A stretch of 64,000 nucleotides of DNA, taken from assembly GCA_016806645.1 (NCBI GenBank), contig JACSYO010002159.1, positions 12,294,827 to 12,358,826 of the forward strand, given 5' to 3'. Below the pieces are notes generated by a model. The model saw only the letters and a list, made by a program, of their open reading frames with translations, ran no database searches and was not told the DNA's origin. Source of the stretch: Ophiodon elongatus. Taxonomy: Eukaryota > Chordata > Actinopteri > Perciformes > Hexagrammidae. This document shows, piece after piece, positions 36,254-48,992 of this stretch. The position numbers were made by a program, and so were the translations under genes. Numbering within the stretch: the stretch's first letter is position 1; every line of letters starts with the position of its first letter.

Positions 36254-39200
36254 CAGTTTTTGCCTGAAAGGTAAAAAAAAAAAAATGCTGTTTTGGAAAA
36301 TGGTCAGCAAGAATCGAAATTATTTATGGTGGTTAATCGTCTAAAACAAGACTTTCAACATGGTCTTTTTATTTTCCTTTAACTAAACACAGTTTGTACA
36401 GTATGTCTCTTGGCCTGATTGTGACTTAGCATAGTGACTAATGTATTTGGCAGCCGTCAATGAACACAGATCAGCACTTCTGAATGCCAGAATTTTTAAG
36501 GCTTTTTAAACATGAGATTCCATGAGCACATGAGGCCTTTCTATTAACAAAACAACCTGCCTGAGAGAGTTAACAAGTATACAAGCAGGTATACTGGTAA
36601 AAAAAAATGGAGTATGACACAGTTGTTCATAGAAAAGAAAACCAACCCAGTCGACCCTTTTCATGGGGGTCATCTAACAGGTGACATCCTGATGACAATC
36701 CAGGAGAGCTTTCAATCATACAAATTAATTGACACTTCCAATCTAATTTCGCCCTGGACCTATCTGTCGTTCTGTTTGCACTCTGAACCATTCCACACTC
36801 TGGCTTTTCAATCTGGACGTGTCCTGCTGGGGCACTTTCTTTTCTAAAACAGAGTTCCTTTTTTTTGCAAGAAAACACATTCCTGGACAATCAACCTTTT
36901 AAAAAAAGATTTATAGTTAATTTGTTTCAAAGATATCATGCTGGAACGATTAGTTAATTTATGGATTTGTCAATCGTCACATTTAACTACTTGGATAATT
37001 CATTTAAGTCTTGTCAAACAGAAAAGCCCAAACTCTCACTGGTTCCAGCTTCCCAAATGGGAAGATTAGCATTTTTTATATACTTGTAGATTAAATATCT
37101 TTGGGTTTTGGACTGTTTATCTAATCTCCATAAACAGAGATCTGCATATGAATGCAAAATCTGTAGGCAACAGAACAAGCATTTGGTCCGAGTATTGACC
37201 AATTATGTTGAAGCAGGCTTTTGTCTCCTGCAGCTAAACAATCTGTGTGGAGAACAAAAGAGGCCAAACACGAAGTTTGCCGAAGTGCAATCTCAGAACC
37301 CATGGGCTATTGTCTGATGACGATTTAGCTTTTTATTTTTTATTTTTATTCGTCATTTATCTGCATTTATATGCAGTTATCTGTTTAGAGAGATTAGCCG
37401 AGGACGTCTTCTCTGAACTTCATTCTCGCATTTGAAGTTGTTAATCTGACTGTAAACAATGACCAGTGCACAGAAAAGGAAGTCTTGGCATGTTCGTTAT
37501 CCCGATATCTACTGGCTGCACCGGAACCCCTGAAATCTTGGCAGATGCCCCCAGAGGCCAAATTGTCTTCAGACTGATGAAGAATGGGTTCCAAGATTTA
37601 TTTATCAGATAAAACAAGTAATTGTAAACATTTTAATGGCCCACAGGATATTGTGATTGATATATTTTTTTGAAATACAAAAAAAAATCCATCAAGAAAA
37701 TAATTGGTGGTTGCAACCCTTAAAGAAAATATATATACTACATAATTCTAAAACAAAGCAAAAATATCAGTTGCATAATAATTTAACCGCCAAAGCGAAG
37801 CATCCTTACTCCTGCTTTAGCCCTCTCTTAAATTGGAAAACCAACATGTTTTGAGAGCCTTGATTTAAAGAAAAAGAAAAGATGAAGATTAAAAAAATAA
37901 TATATATATATACTTGATTGAGCAATATAAGTAAGGCAGGCCTTAAGCTGGTATGCTAACCAACCCAATAAGCCTGTGACTCTTTTACATGCTTGAGCAT
38001 TATTGTTACATAACACACCCAACCAAATGCTCACATCACATTTAGTATTGATTTAATTAGTTTTTAATGATAAGTCATTGTCTGCTGCAAATTTATATGT
38101 ACTTATAGATTTTCATGACACTGACCACTGCAAAAGAAGGAAAGTGAAGTCTGAAATATTCTTATCTGAGATCACATCGTTGCTGGAAAAGGTGATAAAT
38201 GTTACTGCTGTTAGTCCATGATCACTGGGGAGTTTCCTCCCCCTCTCTTGATGGTTTTAAGCTGTCTTTACTTTTTATTCAGCAATAGACTTGACCATCT
38301 TTCATCACCGAAATCATCAACAAATGAAAACCTTTGTCTGTCCTGTCGATAATCTAATGGCAATTAGTTTCTTCCTCACACACGTATGGATTTTAATCCT
38401 TCTTTCTTGGAACTCTGACTTCTTGTTTGACCCCTGAACCAGTGCGGCCATCGCATCCTTGATTCAACCTTTATTGGATTCCATCAGGTTTTTGACAGAA
38501 GTTTGGAAGGATCATCACAATGCGTGGCCATTGAATTCCCATACTTTCTGCACTGGTCAATTCATGTGACAGGTGATTGGTGTGTGCGTGACCTGATGAT
38601 AGTGTCTGTGGAGGACATTGCGGATGGAGGCAGGAATGTTGGCAATGCCATTGGGTCAGAAGGTCATTCAGGCGGTAGAGACTGCTCGTCACATCTATTG
38701 ATTATATCCTGGAAAGCAAGTCTAGCCTCTCATCATTACCCAAAATGTCTGAAAGTGTAATTTCCCTTTTGATGCAAGATTTGTTGTGATGATCACCTTC
38801 TTCTGCAACACCTTCCTTGTGGGAGCGTTAGAGGAAATGTAATATCCGATTACAAGGTTGAAGGTTTAGCAATTTATACAAAAGGATCCAAGGATAATAT
38901 AAATATGATATCCAAATGAATCTATAATAAGGTAATCACGTTTTAAAGTAAACATGGAAAAATAATTATCATACAGTGTTAATGGAAATATTTCAATTTT
39001 CATCTTGGGTTGGCTTGATTTGTGACAAGCATGCTTATATTGATTTTACAAGAAAGTAGCTTATTGGCTGTAAAAAAGAAAAGTGCGTTGGAGAGGAATC
39101 AGACTGCATGTCTCTTATCGGTCCAAAAGGAGTACGTCCCATGTTCATCAACAGAGGTGTTGTGCTAAATGATATGCTATTAATGAGAGGCAGCGCATTG

Positions 39201-39745
39201 CGAAAAGAGAATACAGATGAATTTGCCGAAGGCACCTGCACACTCAGATCCTTTTGGAAAAACCCAACTGTGTATAGATATTGTTTATATTTTCAAGGGT
39301 TTTAAAAAAATGTATGATAATGTGAGGTGAAAGAAAAGGTTGAATCTTCTAATGCTTCGGTTATGGACCTTGCAGGCAATTTACAATGTGAAACAACACA
39401 TTTCTATACTAAAGCCACAGGCTGTAACAACCAATCAAAATCTCAGACACCTAAGGCAATAAATATAATCATAATTTCATAAAAAAAGAAAAGAAATTAA
39501 AAAAAGAAATGATATAAAACAAATTAGATTGACAATTTATTTACTTAATTATTAATTAATTTAAAATCAGAGAACTTCTGGACATGATAAGTTCAGATAG
39601 GGGATAGGGAAGGTTGATCGGACACTCCAAATCTCATTACTGTATCTTCATAACCTGAAAGAAAATGACATCATACATTTATGAAGGCAATAGCTACATT
39701 TCAGGACAGGCAAAATGGAGCTAATCCAGATCTAACGCAGTGTAA

Positions 39746-39763
39746 ACAACAACAACAACAACA
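39746..39763 (+). repeat. (CAA)n trinucleotide repeat
   Basis: Five to six CAA units. Simple repeat. Confidence 0.85.
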
Positions 39764-41199
39764 GATCTTTTGTCAGAACAACCGAAGCAATATTTACCAT
39801 TGATCATCTAACTTTTATAGCTGCACTCTAAAAAAGAAATACCAACAACTACGATGTAAATCATTAGGTCAACTCAAGTTCTCCTCAAAGACAGACTCTA
39901 TGATTGATGGGAGTAATGTGTTGTTATGGTCATATTCTGCATCCAATTAGTACTGATCTATTGTTGCTGTGTGGTGTTTTAATGACCACAGTGGGCGGGA
40001 GATGATTGGCCGTAATATGATTTGTCTCCCTAATCATGTGTTTATCACAGCGAGGTCTGCTGAGGGTCTCTAGTGAGCCATAGATAAACCCTTGCACCAC
40101 TTTTTGTCCTGGATGAACCCACAGCACCCAGTCGAAAGGAAAGTCCTCATTAACATGCAGCGAGGTTAGGAGTATTCAACTGCAGGGGCAGTAAGTCTGG
40201 CATGAATCATCATTAAAAGATGACGTGGCACGGGGTCACATTTAGCGGTTAGCAGAGGTGGTGACAGCGGAGGCAGAGGGGAGTGCCTGCTATAAGACTG
40301 GCACCATGCGGCTCAATAGAGATAAACTATTCTGCAAATAACTTCTGGGAGCCTCGATTTTGTGATATTGAACCACTCCATTTACTGTTAATTGCCTCAG
40401 TGTAAGGTTAATTGGCTTGTACTGGAGCCAGGAAATCCAATTAGTGTGGTTGTTATTCCATCTCCATCTACTCATTGATCCCCTTGTTGTGATCACAAAA
40501 TAATAGTTTTTACAAATAAGATCAAGAAAGACACTGTGGCTATGGCAACTGTATTACTTGGCGCAGACAAACCGTGACATTGTGATGGCTAAACACGTTT
40601 TGTTTCCTTAGCACCTTCATTTAAATTCAATCTTAATGTGTTTGAATCTCATAGGAAGAGCAAATCAAGCCTGTTAAAAGTTCAAACTCCAGAAATAAGG
40701 CTGCATGTGTGAGTTGGCAGCAAAGTGGTGGTAAAAAGAAGCAAGGGCTGCAGGGATGGGAGTGGGCTCTGTGAACCAGAAAATCACTGTTCCTCACCTC
40801 TCCAGCACGATCCTGCTTCTCTTTTCCGTGCAGAAGATGCGGGGCCTCCTGGTGATGCAGGTGAAATAATGCCACACACAATCTGAAGGACATAACGGGG
40901 CTCTGGGACTGGGACTCACTGTGCCATGGTATACTGCAAATATAATGAAAGGAATGACATGAATTCCAAGCTTTTCGTAACGTTTTTGTTGCAGTAATGG
41001 ACAGAATTATGGTCTCCCAAGAAAAGAATCTGTCAAAAGCTTTTCTGTACCCTGACATTTTTTTAACAAAGCATCTGCACTGAAATTGTGTATTTCAAGC
41101 AATTTGAAAAAGGTGGACGTTTGGATTGAGATGTCTATATATGAAAGCATAGGCATCACAGAGGCCATGACAGATGGATCCACATGTGGAACAAAGGCG

Positions 41200-41255
41200 A
41201 TATGAACTGATGGATGGAGAGATGAATGGACGGATAGATGAATGGAGGGCTGGAG
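41200..41255 (+). repeat. Degenerate GATG/GATA tetranucleotide tract
   Basis: GATGGATGGAGAGATGAATG then GACGGATAGATGAATGG: variant four-base units with drift. It resembles an eroded microsatellite or the tail of a lost RTE-type LINE. Confidence 0.6.
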
Positions 41256-43499
41256 AGAAGTAGACAGAAATGATAGATGGGCAGAAGATGAATGCTGTAG
41301 TCTTTCACATACAAAGAATACCTGACGGTCAAAACCTTTAAGATGACAACAAAATCTTTTCAGAGATGTCGGGTCAACGTTGCGGCATATGGACGGCTGT
41401 AATTCCAGTATGGTAATGTCGCAGGGTGGATTATTGCGCCGTTTGAGGGATTCCATTGTTGCTAATGTTCAGTGGTTTTCTGGTCCACTGCAGATGGGCC
41501 GGGACGGGCGCGCTGTGTGCAGGAAATGTCAATGACGATTAGCATAAGAAGAGGGAAGGGCAGGTCACTCGATGCATATTCCACAGCCCATTGGCTCAAG
41601 AGTATTAATAATAAAACAACACAATGTGGGGCTTGCTTACCAGTTCACTGCAGATCCAATACAAATCAATTGTATTTTCTAGTGTGTGGGTGAAATATTT
41701 ATTCGGCACACCTTGCTGTGCTCTAATTAAAGATCTCCTGTGTGCCTACTTATGCCTCTCTGCATTTCCCTGTATGAAGGAGTCCAAGCAGCTGACCTCA
41801 AGGAGATGCTGAGAGTATTCAGAAACAGATCTACCTTCCTATTCCCCTTACCCCCACCCTTAATCCATCCCCCACTCCCTTTCCACCATCTCCCCCATCT
41901 CTCACTGCAGTGTTGTCGCAGTGAGTCTGTGTGGAGGAGAGGCATGTATGTGCATACTAACACGGGCCGCGCTGTGATTCCCCCTATGCCAACACAGAGC
42001 GCCTGCTGCCCGCGCTCCGGATTCTTATAAATAAAGGAATAAGCATTGAGCTGTTATTAAAGTTGATGGAGACAGATGGTTGCTGTTGTTTACAAGTTTA
42101 ACTAAATCACCAGCCGATCAGCTGTGACACCCCGTGTAAAGTTGAAAGGCTGGAAAAGGAGCAGAGGCAGAGAATAAGTGAGAGGTGGCAAACTGATAGC
42201 TGCAAACCATCTTTAGCAGGTGATTGGTGACATAATTCATCACTGCCTCCACCGCATCGAGAGTCTACTGTTATTAGCATCAACGTATCTCGGAGATTAA
42301 TGCACCTTTCATTTTGAGGTTTATCCACAAGTCTATCTAAGCTCACGTACAGTAAGTGAGGTCAGATTTTTGGTCTCTTTTTAAGTCACAAGGATCATGT
42401 CACAGACAAAAGCATACATCTTCTCAGTGTGACAAGTGACACTTATGGATTCAAAGTAATTTAGATGTCCACTTTGAATGCTAATGTATACAACACACAT
42501 CGTACTGATGTAGCAATTCATTATTTACTATTCAGAGGCCTCAGGGGTGATATCTTGTTCAGCGTGGTCGTCTTCAAGTGTCTGTCAGTGGTAAAATTGT
42601 ATATTGATTGCAGTGTTTGATAAAGATAAGTTCATTGTCACGATGACGGTTCCACAGAAAATATACAGACTAGTCGTGCTTATAAGGGGAAAACACATCA
42701 GGTATGTTCAAAGTGAAATGGCTTGTCCCAATCCAAAACTCATAATGAATTGATATTTCCCAGTTTGTCATTCCACTCTGTCAGAGGTGACATTGATATT
42801 CATACATCGCAGCAGGCTCTGTGTCAATTTCCAAGTCTTATTCAAATCTGTTCTGAATGGAGCACAAACCCCTCAGCAGTGCTGGCTGCGAGGATGATAG
42901 CCCGTCCTGTTTGAAGAGAAAATTACAAGAGCAATACACCCGGGGATCTATTCTCATTCTGCGTGATGTCAATGCACAAGACGTCTTGGTGCAATTTCAT
43001 CCAAATGAAGTATTTTCCTCCATCTCCATCTCTTTTTTTTCTTTTTTTTTTGCAGCAAGTATGGATTGAGTAGATTCATGCATCTTAAAACATGGCAGTG
43101 TCTGCACAGTAAACATACACACATTGTCAATATACTTTAGAGAAGATCCTATTACAATCCTTGACCCCTGCGACCTTAACCTTCACCCTTATCGTTGCAT
43201 CTAAACTTAACCTTTACCCTTCGTGAACTAATTTTTAATTCAAAGCCATTCTGTTAAATCCCTGCATCTGAAAAACATAACTGCTTTCCTTGTAACCATA
43301 ATCCTTCGGCATAATGCATGCTTTTCACTGAACCGTTTTGAGTCATACAAGCTGGGGAAACATATGCATGCACTACCAGACACACACAGAAATGCAACAT
43401 AAACCCTTACTTATTTATTTATTATTTTTGCACACTCTTTTGATGACTCTTTAAAAAATACCCCAGGAATTTTGTTAATGTTTGTAAGTGGTTTGACAC

Positions 43500-44340
43500 C
43501 CCTTGCTTGATCCATGAGCCCCTCTGACCCCAAGTGACCCCCCTCAATGACCTTTAGAGGCCAGCTGTTCCCCTTTTACAGGATGTGACTGAAGAGGCGG
43601 GTCTCCCAGACACCAATTGATTAGAGAAGCATTAATCAAGCTGAGGGATTATCCCTAGCATGGAAAAGGCTCCTTTCTATAGTAAACCAATTATACTTTT
43701 TATGGGATGAGAAGGTTAACTGGCTGCATGAGCAATCCGTTTAAACCATTGACACTGTGGGTCTGGAGAGGTGAAAATGGAGTAGAAGAATGGAAGCGGA
43801 GGAGTTCGCTGTGCGGGACGGTAGGCCGAGGGCAGGGAGGAGCGCAATATGGATTCATGGAGGAGTTTGAATTGAGAGTGAATAGAGTGAAAAGCATAAA
43901 ATGATATTATTGGCCATTAAAGTTAATTGGGGAAGTTGCTGCAAAAGGGTCCATGGAAGGCAAGGATGCATGATGCCGCCCTTGCTGCTCACATGGGGCA
44001 GTGTTTTCCCTTCATGCTGCATTGAGCATGCAGCAGAAGGAGGAGATTCTGAGAAAGGTTCTCTCTCCACTTTAATGGCTCCCATGACTTTAATGACCGC
44101 TGCCCTGATCTCAGACTTAATGACCCTTCTAGTTTGAGGGGGGCTAAATTAAACCTGTAAAGAGAAACATCCATTCATTACCACTCCCCCATAGCTAACA
44201 GTCACATCAGTAACCTGATAACAATTAGCTCATGAAGCCTTCCATTATAATGACATATTTTAGTTTATGGGTCTTGTTCTATTGAAGCTCCATGTGACAT
44301 GAGTCGCAAATTGTCATTCAGAATTAATTAGATCCATTCT
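43500..44340. promoter_or_regulatory. Candidate homeodomain-rich regulatory block
   Basis: Mixed-composition DNA without transposon words. It contains GATTAGAGAAGCATTAATC (43619-43637, GATTA and TAATC in inverted array), GGGATTATCCC (43645-43655, near-palindromic, with a GGATTA core), and an inverted repeat GCTGCAT / ATGCAGC at 44016-44034. The overlapping frames at 43700-44174 on both strands have no motif. The enhancer reading is inference from word content. Confidence 0.27.
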
Positions 44341-44449
44341 CACCATACTAAATTACGAAATTAACTTTAATAGAGTGATAATAAAAGTACATTTGAAACT
44401 ACATAGTTATTTGACTTTGTTTTAAATTGCTTTACTGTTTATAGTTTAC

Positions 44450-44600
44450 AGTAAAGCTACTTTATCACAGCTTAAGAACCATTCCCACTGGATAAAAAAA
44501 CAAAAACACAGGTATTTTTATCGGCTCCAGCTTCGATCGGCAGTGGAAACATGACACGTGGTTCGACGCGCTCATTTTCACACCCTTTTCCGATGCAATG
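44450..44600. repeat. Possible MITE remnant (TCGGCTCCAGCTTCGATCGG type)
   Basis: CTTAAGAACCATTCCCACTGG, then TCGGCTCCAGCTTCGATCGG, then CAGTGGAAAC and GGTTCGACGCGCTCATTTTC. This resembles a non-autonomous fish repeat in which AAGAACC, CGGCTCCAGC and GTGGAAACG words recur in this order. Recalled by eye; borders and class are uncertain. Confidence 0.35.
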
Positions 44601-46395
44601 CTATGTGTCACGCATTGAAGTGAATATATGATAAATAAATCAATGGGGATTTTTACAATTATTATAAGTTATTAATGGACAAAATATTTAATTAAAATGC
44701 TCTCCTTAAAGCCACCACTCCAGTCAGACAACAGTAATCTTACCTCGCTGATCAACAAAACACACTTCATTCAAACTCGACAGAAACAAAATTACACTCT
44801 TCAACGGTCTTGGTCTTTCCACTCTTCCAACAATTACAAACTCTTTTTTGGTCAAAACAATCCCCTAATTCACAGGTTTAGATGTGGAAAGGGTCGAAAG
44901 AAACAGCCGTTCTTTTGATCCTCAGAGCTACCAGACTCCACTGATCATTGTAAAACTCACTTCATTCAAATTATAACTCGTCAGAAACCACTTGGTTTTA
45001 TCTTTCACCTGTTCCAAGATTCACCATCTGGGTTATATAATATTAGAAGTATGACATTTTGGATTTTGAAGGTGTGAACATTAAGTTGACTCATTTGTTT
45101 TTCTGAGATATTTCTGGGAGAAATTGCTACCTTTCATCACAAAATTCCTAAACACTGTCAACACCACATGGTGTAAATGCTTTTAAATCACTTTTAAAAT
45201 TCTAGTACTTTTACAAAAGATATTTTCAGATGACTTTACTTACATGTTCTTATGTGTTTTCCTGTGCTTTTCAACTGTGTATGTTTAATGGTTGTTTCAG
45301 TTTGTGGTCTCAGAGTTTCAGTCATGCTTGCTCTGCTCCTTGGCTCATTGTTGTAAGATTGTGAAGAGCTTACTGTATGAAAATATGATCGGTGGCACTG
45401 ATGTTTTTGTTCCGTTTATGCTCAATGCCCCTGACATTGAATATTGTAACATAGAATATGATGTTACTTTATGGCTTTTGGCTGGAGGTTGTCTGATGGT
45501 TTTATAGGAATGTAAATATATGCAATGCAAAGTGAGTAACCGATTCTATCTGAGTTGTCATGTCAGACACAGTATTGTTAGTAATTATGCTGTAATGTTT
45601 GAGTCTATTGTTCCAATGTTGAGATGCCATTTTGAAGACGAAAAAGCTGTGTCTGGTTCAGGAGGAAAATGTCTGTTGCGCAGCTTTCTTGGGTTTTCTA
45701 GGCCCACTTCAGCTCTGCAGTCTTTTGAGGTTTTATCTGCTCCTTTTATGTTGAAAAGTAGGACTGGATATGTTTTGATAGATGACTTTCAGTAGCTGAG
45801 ACTTGAGCTACATTCTGCCGCTTTGACTGTCCTGACTGATGTCTTATTTAATACAATATGTACAAAACAGAGGTTATGATTTATTTACACTTTTATCAAT
45901 TTGCTCCTTTTCAAACCACTGCTGCTCTGCAGTTATTCTCTTTGTGCTGAGACAGACTATAAACTTCAAGGACAGAGACAAAATTATGCACTTTTAACTT
46001 GAGAAATGGAACTGTCTGTAAAGTGTTAGCCTATATCTGTCTCTTCATTCTATCTTAAAGTGCAGTTTGCAGATGACAGATAACAACCTCTGGGGCCTCA
46101 TCAGCTTAGACTGACGAGTCTATCAGATCAGCCTGCTCCTAGATAACAGTGTGTGTGATGTAACTATGATATTTAAGCACTTGTTTTCAATTGGATATCT
46201 AATGCTAAGCCGTCAGAATGATTCTCCTCCTTCATGATCATCTTTGGTACCTGACGCCACTTCATTCATCATAGATACAGATCATGCATTAAGAGGTCAC
46301 ATGTATTCATGCATGATCTAATATTTCCCCATTTCTATTTGTAACTTCAAACCCGATACTATGCTCCAGAAGGAAAGAGTTTTATTAACATTGTA
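44601..46395. other. Non-coding stretch before the piggyBac-type MITE
   Basis: AT-rich. Frames at 44697-44918, 45292-45507 and 45520-45795 are open for 71-91 codons, but they have ordinary intronic composition and no motif. No gene supported. Confidence 0.6.
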
Positions 46396-46399
46396 TTAA

Positions 46400-46928
46400 C
46401 CCTTTCATACAGAAGCTATGCAAACCCCTTCCAAGGCATAACATGGGTCAAAAATGACCCGTATTGACCTACAATGTTATTTCATGCACGGCTGAGTGTT
46501 TCTTTGCTATATTTTTGGAAATCAATTTATTTCATCATTTAATATTCAAAGTATTCATTAAATATCTTGTTTTTGACTACCACAAATCATTATTTTAATT
46601 TTTCCTTTCTTAATTTATGAACTAAAATATTCTTTTTATTTTTACATCAAGTTTACACACATGGGTCAAAAATGACCCATGTCATGGGCCATATGAAATG
46701 AATACAGGTCATGTTGGACCCATGGTGTGCCTTAGAAGGGTAGTAATACAAAAATGATTTTTAGTAAAAAAGTACAAAGGGACAAATAAAAATAAGACTT
46801 TGTGATGATCAAAAACAAGTTAATTGAGGAATTCCTGGAATTCTGAATGATGAAATAAATTTATTGCAAATATATTTACAATTAAAACTCTGTCGGGTCA
46901 CTTTTGACCCATGTTCTGTATCAAAGGG
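46400..46928. mobile_element. piggyBac-type MITE with TTAA target duplication
   Basis: A 529-bp element begins CCCTTTCATACAGAA (46400-46414). It ends with the reverse complement CCCTTTGATACAGAA (46914-46928), 14 of 15 matching. It is flanked on both sides by TTAA (46396-46399 and 46929-46932). Termini beginning CCC plus a TTAA duplication define the piggyBac superfamily. There is no transposase frame, so it is non-autonomous. Inside are three copies of a near-palindrome, GGGTCAAAAATGACCC or GGGTCACTTTTGACCC, at about 46445-46460, 46663-46678 and 46895-46910. Confidence 0.92.
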
Positions 46929-46932
46929 TTAA

Positions 46933-48789
46933 AAGTGGTTCATGTGACCAAAACATTAAAACAAACACCAGTTGCTCCCTCAAAGCTATTTCAATCAGGA
47001 GAGACTTGTTTAGAATTTAACAATAATTTATTACAACTGCATAACATTTGAATAGTGCAAAGTCTTTGGCAATTGGACCCTATCCTGAAAATAGGATAAT
47101 CAAGGTGTAGTGATGCTGAGTTCTGATAAGGCAAAATCCCCCCGGAGTCCAGACACTGGTGGTGGTGGTGAAGAAGGGAGTTGCTGTAATCCGATGAAGA
47201 ATGAGGAGCCTGGCTGATGTTGATTGGAGGTGCCTGGGATGGAGGAGGGTCACAACTGTTTTGATCTGAAATGACAACTGACAGCAGCAGAGAGGAGAAC
47301 GTATTTAAAAGTTTGACAATACGATGTGATTGAAACTGAATCTGGTTGGTTAATTTAAAGTGCACGACCCCCAATCAGCTGATGGAGAAGTGGCAGGGAG
47401 AATTAGAGACTGAGATCATGAATGAAAAGGAGCGTAGAGAGTGTCTTCCTGACTGAACTTCCGCTTAAGCTTCATTACCTCAAATGCCATCCCTGTGGTT
47501 ACATTAATTTCTTCAATCACACCCTCCATCTGGTCCAAAATGCTAAGATTGTGCTTCATATACACCAAATATCATAATCATTAAATCCTCATGTTGTATT
47601 CTTACTTGTAAACCATTTGTTTCATAGAACCCAACTGCTGTCTTTCTCTCTCTGCACCAACTGCAAATTAACATTCTTCAGAGATAAAGTTGACCGCCTC
47701 AGATCAGGCGGCTCTTTCCAGTGCAAATGTACTTGTTGAGTAAAGATAAATCTGATCCTGATCAGGGACTCTGTCTGCTTTTAGACTCCCATTCTAATAG
47801 ATTTCCCTTTTGATCTTCACTGATCCACTGCAGAAGAGTGGTGGTATTAAAGTCACCCTGCAGGTTACAGTAATGATGCAGCAAATACAAATGTCTGATC
47901 TCCTTGGTTGGCTCCTCACACTTTCTTCACATAGGACGTGTATGTAAAGTATGCCATTCAGGTACAAAGACACAGATTTTACTAAAACTGTTATAATCAA
48001 AGCCAATTAAACTAAGAGCTATTACATATGAATGTGATGATGCCTGTTTTCTAATTCATGCAGAAAAGATTTAATATGAAGTGATAGAGTATGCACAGAG
48101 TTTATATTTGGCATCAAGGCTGTGACAATAATAAACTCTCCCACATGGGGAGCAGAGCCTACAGGTGGATGCACAGCAGATAGCAAAGTGTGTCATGTGT
48201 GGATGTAGCAGCCAAACTCAAGCTGTCTGCCTGGAGCCGCTTGCAGGTTTCTCTCCATTTATTGTAACTCATGTCCAGTTTAAAGTGGCTGGTGGAATAA
48301 GATCCAGCAGGTTATTTTTGCAGTCAGACTGCAAAAATGTGGATTTTTGATGAAACCACTTACATTTAGAACAGAGTTATTATGATTTAATTTTGGTCAG
48401 CCAAATAAACTGTCCTTTTAATATTTGAAGATTGGTCTGCTTTAGGGAGAAGAGAGTGAAACTGTAACTTCCATCGTTTGTCCCAGAACTACTCATTTAC
48501 AATACTCAAACCCTCATTCACAATAGTAACAATGGGAATTATTATAAATACAGCCGTGGAAAAAAAGCTTGCTCAATAATGCTGTGCAGTTTGTTCAGTT
48601 CACCTCTTCAAGACTTAAAGAAAGGAACAAATCTGTAAAAATGTAACAATCTATGTAGGAAACATTCACAACATGTGATGAGGGGTAAGCAGTTGTTGTC
48701 TGTCTATAAAGGGTAACAGCACCAAGCGACAACCTCTGGTGCGAAACAAATTAAACCAACACAAAAGTGCCAAACGTAAGGGTTACTTT
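46933..48789. other. Non-coding stretch
   Basis: No supportable gene. The minus-strand frame at 46991-47374 (127 codons) contains a His run from a GGT-rich tract (47156-47171) and has no motif or splice support. Nothing else was assigned. Confidence 0.6.
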
Positions 48790-48947
48790 ATTGTAACCCT
48801 AGTTCTATAAGCACAGGCTGAGCACAGGACTCTATGGGTAATACTCTCTAATCATGAGCAAGGGTACGCTCACTGAAAATGTGCATAAGCCTAACCGGCC
48901 AATCAGAACGTGTCCCCTTGGTGTGCTTATAGAACTAGAGTTACAAT
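48790..48947. mobile_element. Short MITE, same family as 27165-27399
   Basis: The left end at 48790-48815 (ATTGTAACCCTAGTTC...) and the reverse complement of the right end at 48922-48947 (ATTGTAACTCTAGTTC...) match at 25 of 26 positions. The interior GGACTCTATGGGTAATACTC is shared with the copy inside the Tc1-like nest. At 158 bp it is shorter and probably deleted internally. No coding capacity. Confidence 0.82.
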
Positions 48948-48950
48948 GTC

Positions 48951-48992
48951 ATAACCTACGTTCTAACTCAGACAGGATGCGCCCTCTGAGGA
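48951..48992 (+). mobile_element. Lone terminus of the same MITE family
   Basis: Directly after the MITE, ATAACCTACGTTCTAACTCA continues into GACAGGATGCGCCCTCTGAG. This matches the left terminus of the 27165-27399 copy (GTAACCGTTCTAACTCACAC, then AGGCTCCGCCCTCT) better than it matches its own neighbour. It suggests a second, truncated or rearranged copy. Confidence 0.55.

Larger units (their letters stand above)
35614..43499. other. Non-coding stretch
   Basis: No supportable gene. It contains short poly-A, AAATA and CAA runs, a GATG/GATA-like degenerate tract at 41200-41255, and mixed-composition blocks at 39900-40500 and 41500-42320 that may be regulatory. The frames at 40633-41058 and 41007-41456 (141 and 149 codons, minus strand) overlap; the second includes the GATG-like tract read as Ser/Leu/His/Pro, and neither has motifs. 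Confidence 0.6.

Noticed and set aside
40844..40870. Possible 27-base micro-exon between TTTTCCGTGCAG and CAG|GTGAAA
   Set aside because: Too short to judge, phase agrees with nothing else, and donor is weak; could be chance.
41007..41456. 149-codon minus-strand frame
   Set aside because: A large part is the degenerate GATG/GATA tract, the rest has no motif.
43021..43070. Poly-T tract plus TTTGCAG acceptor-like site
   Set aside because: Frames after it close within a few codons; no donor found.
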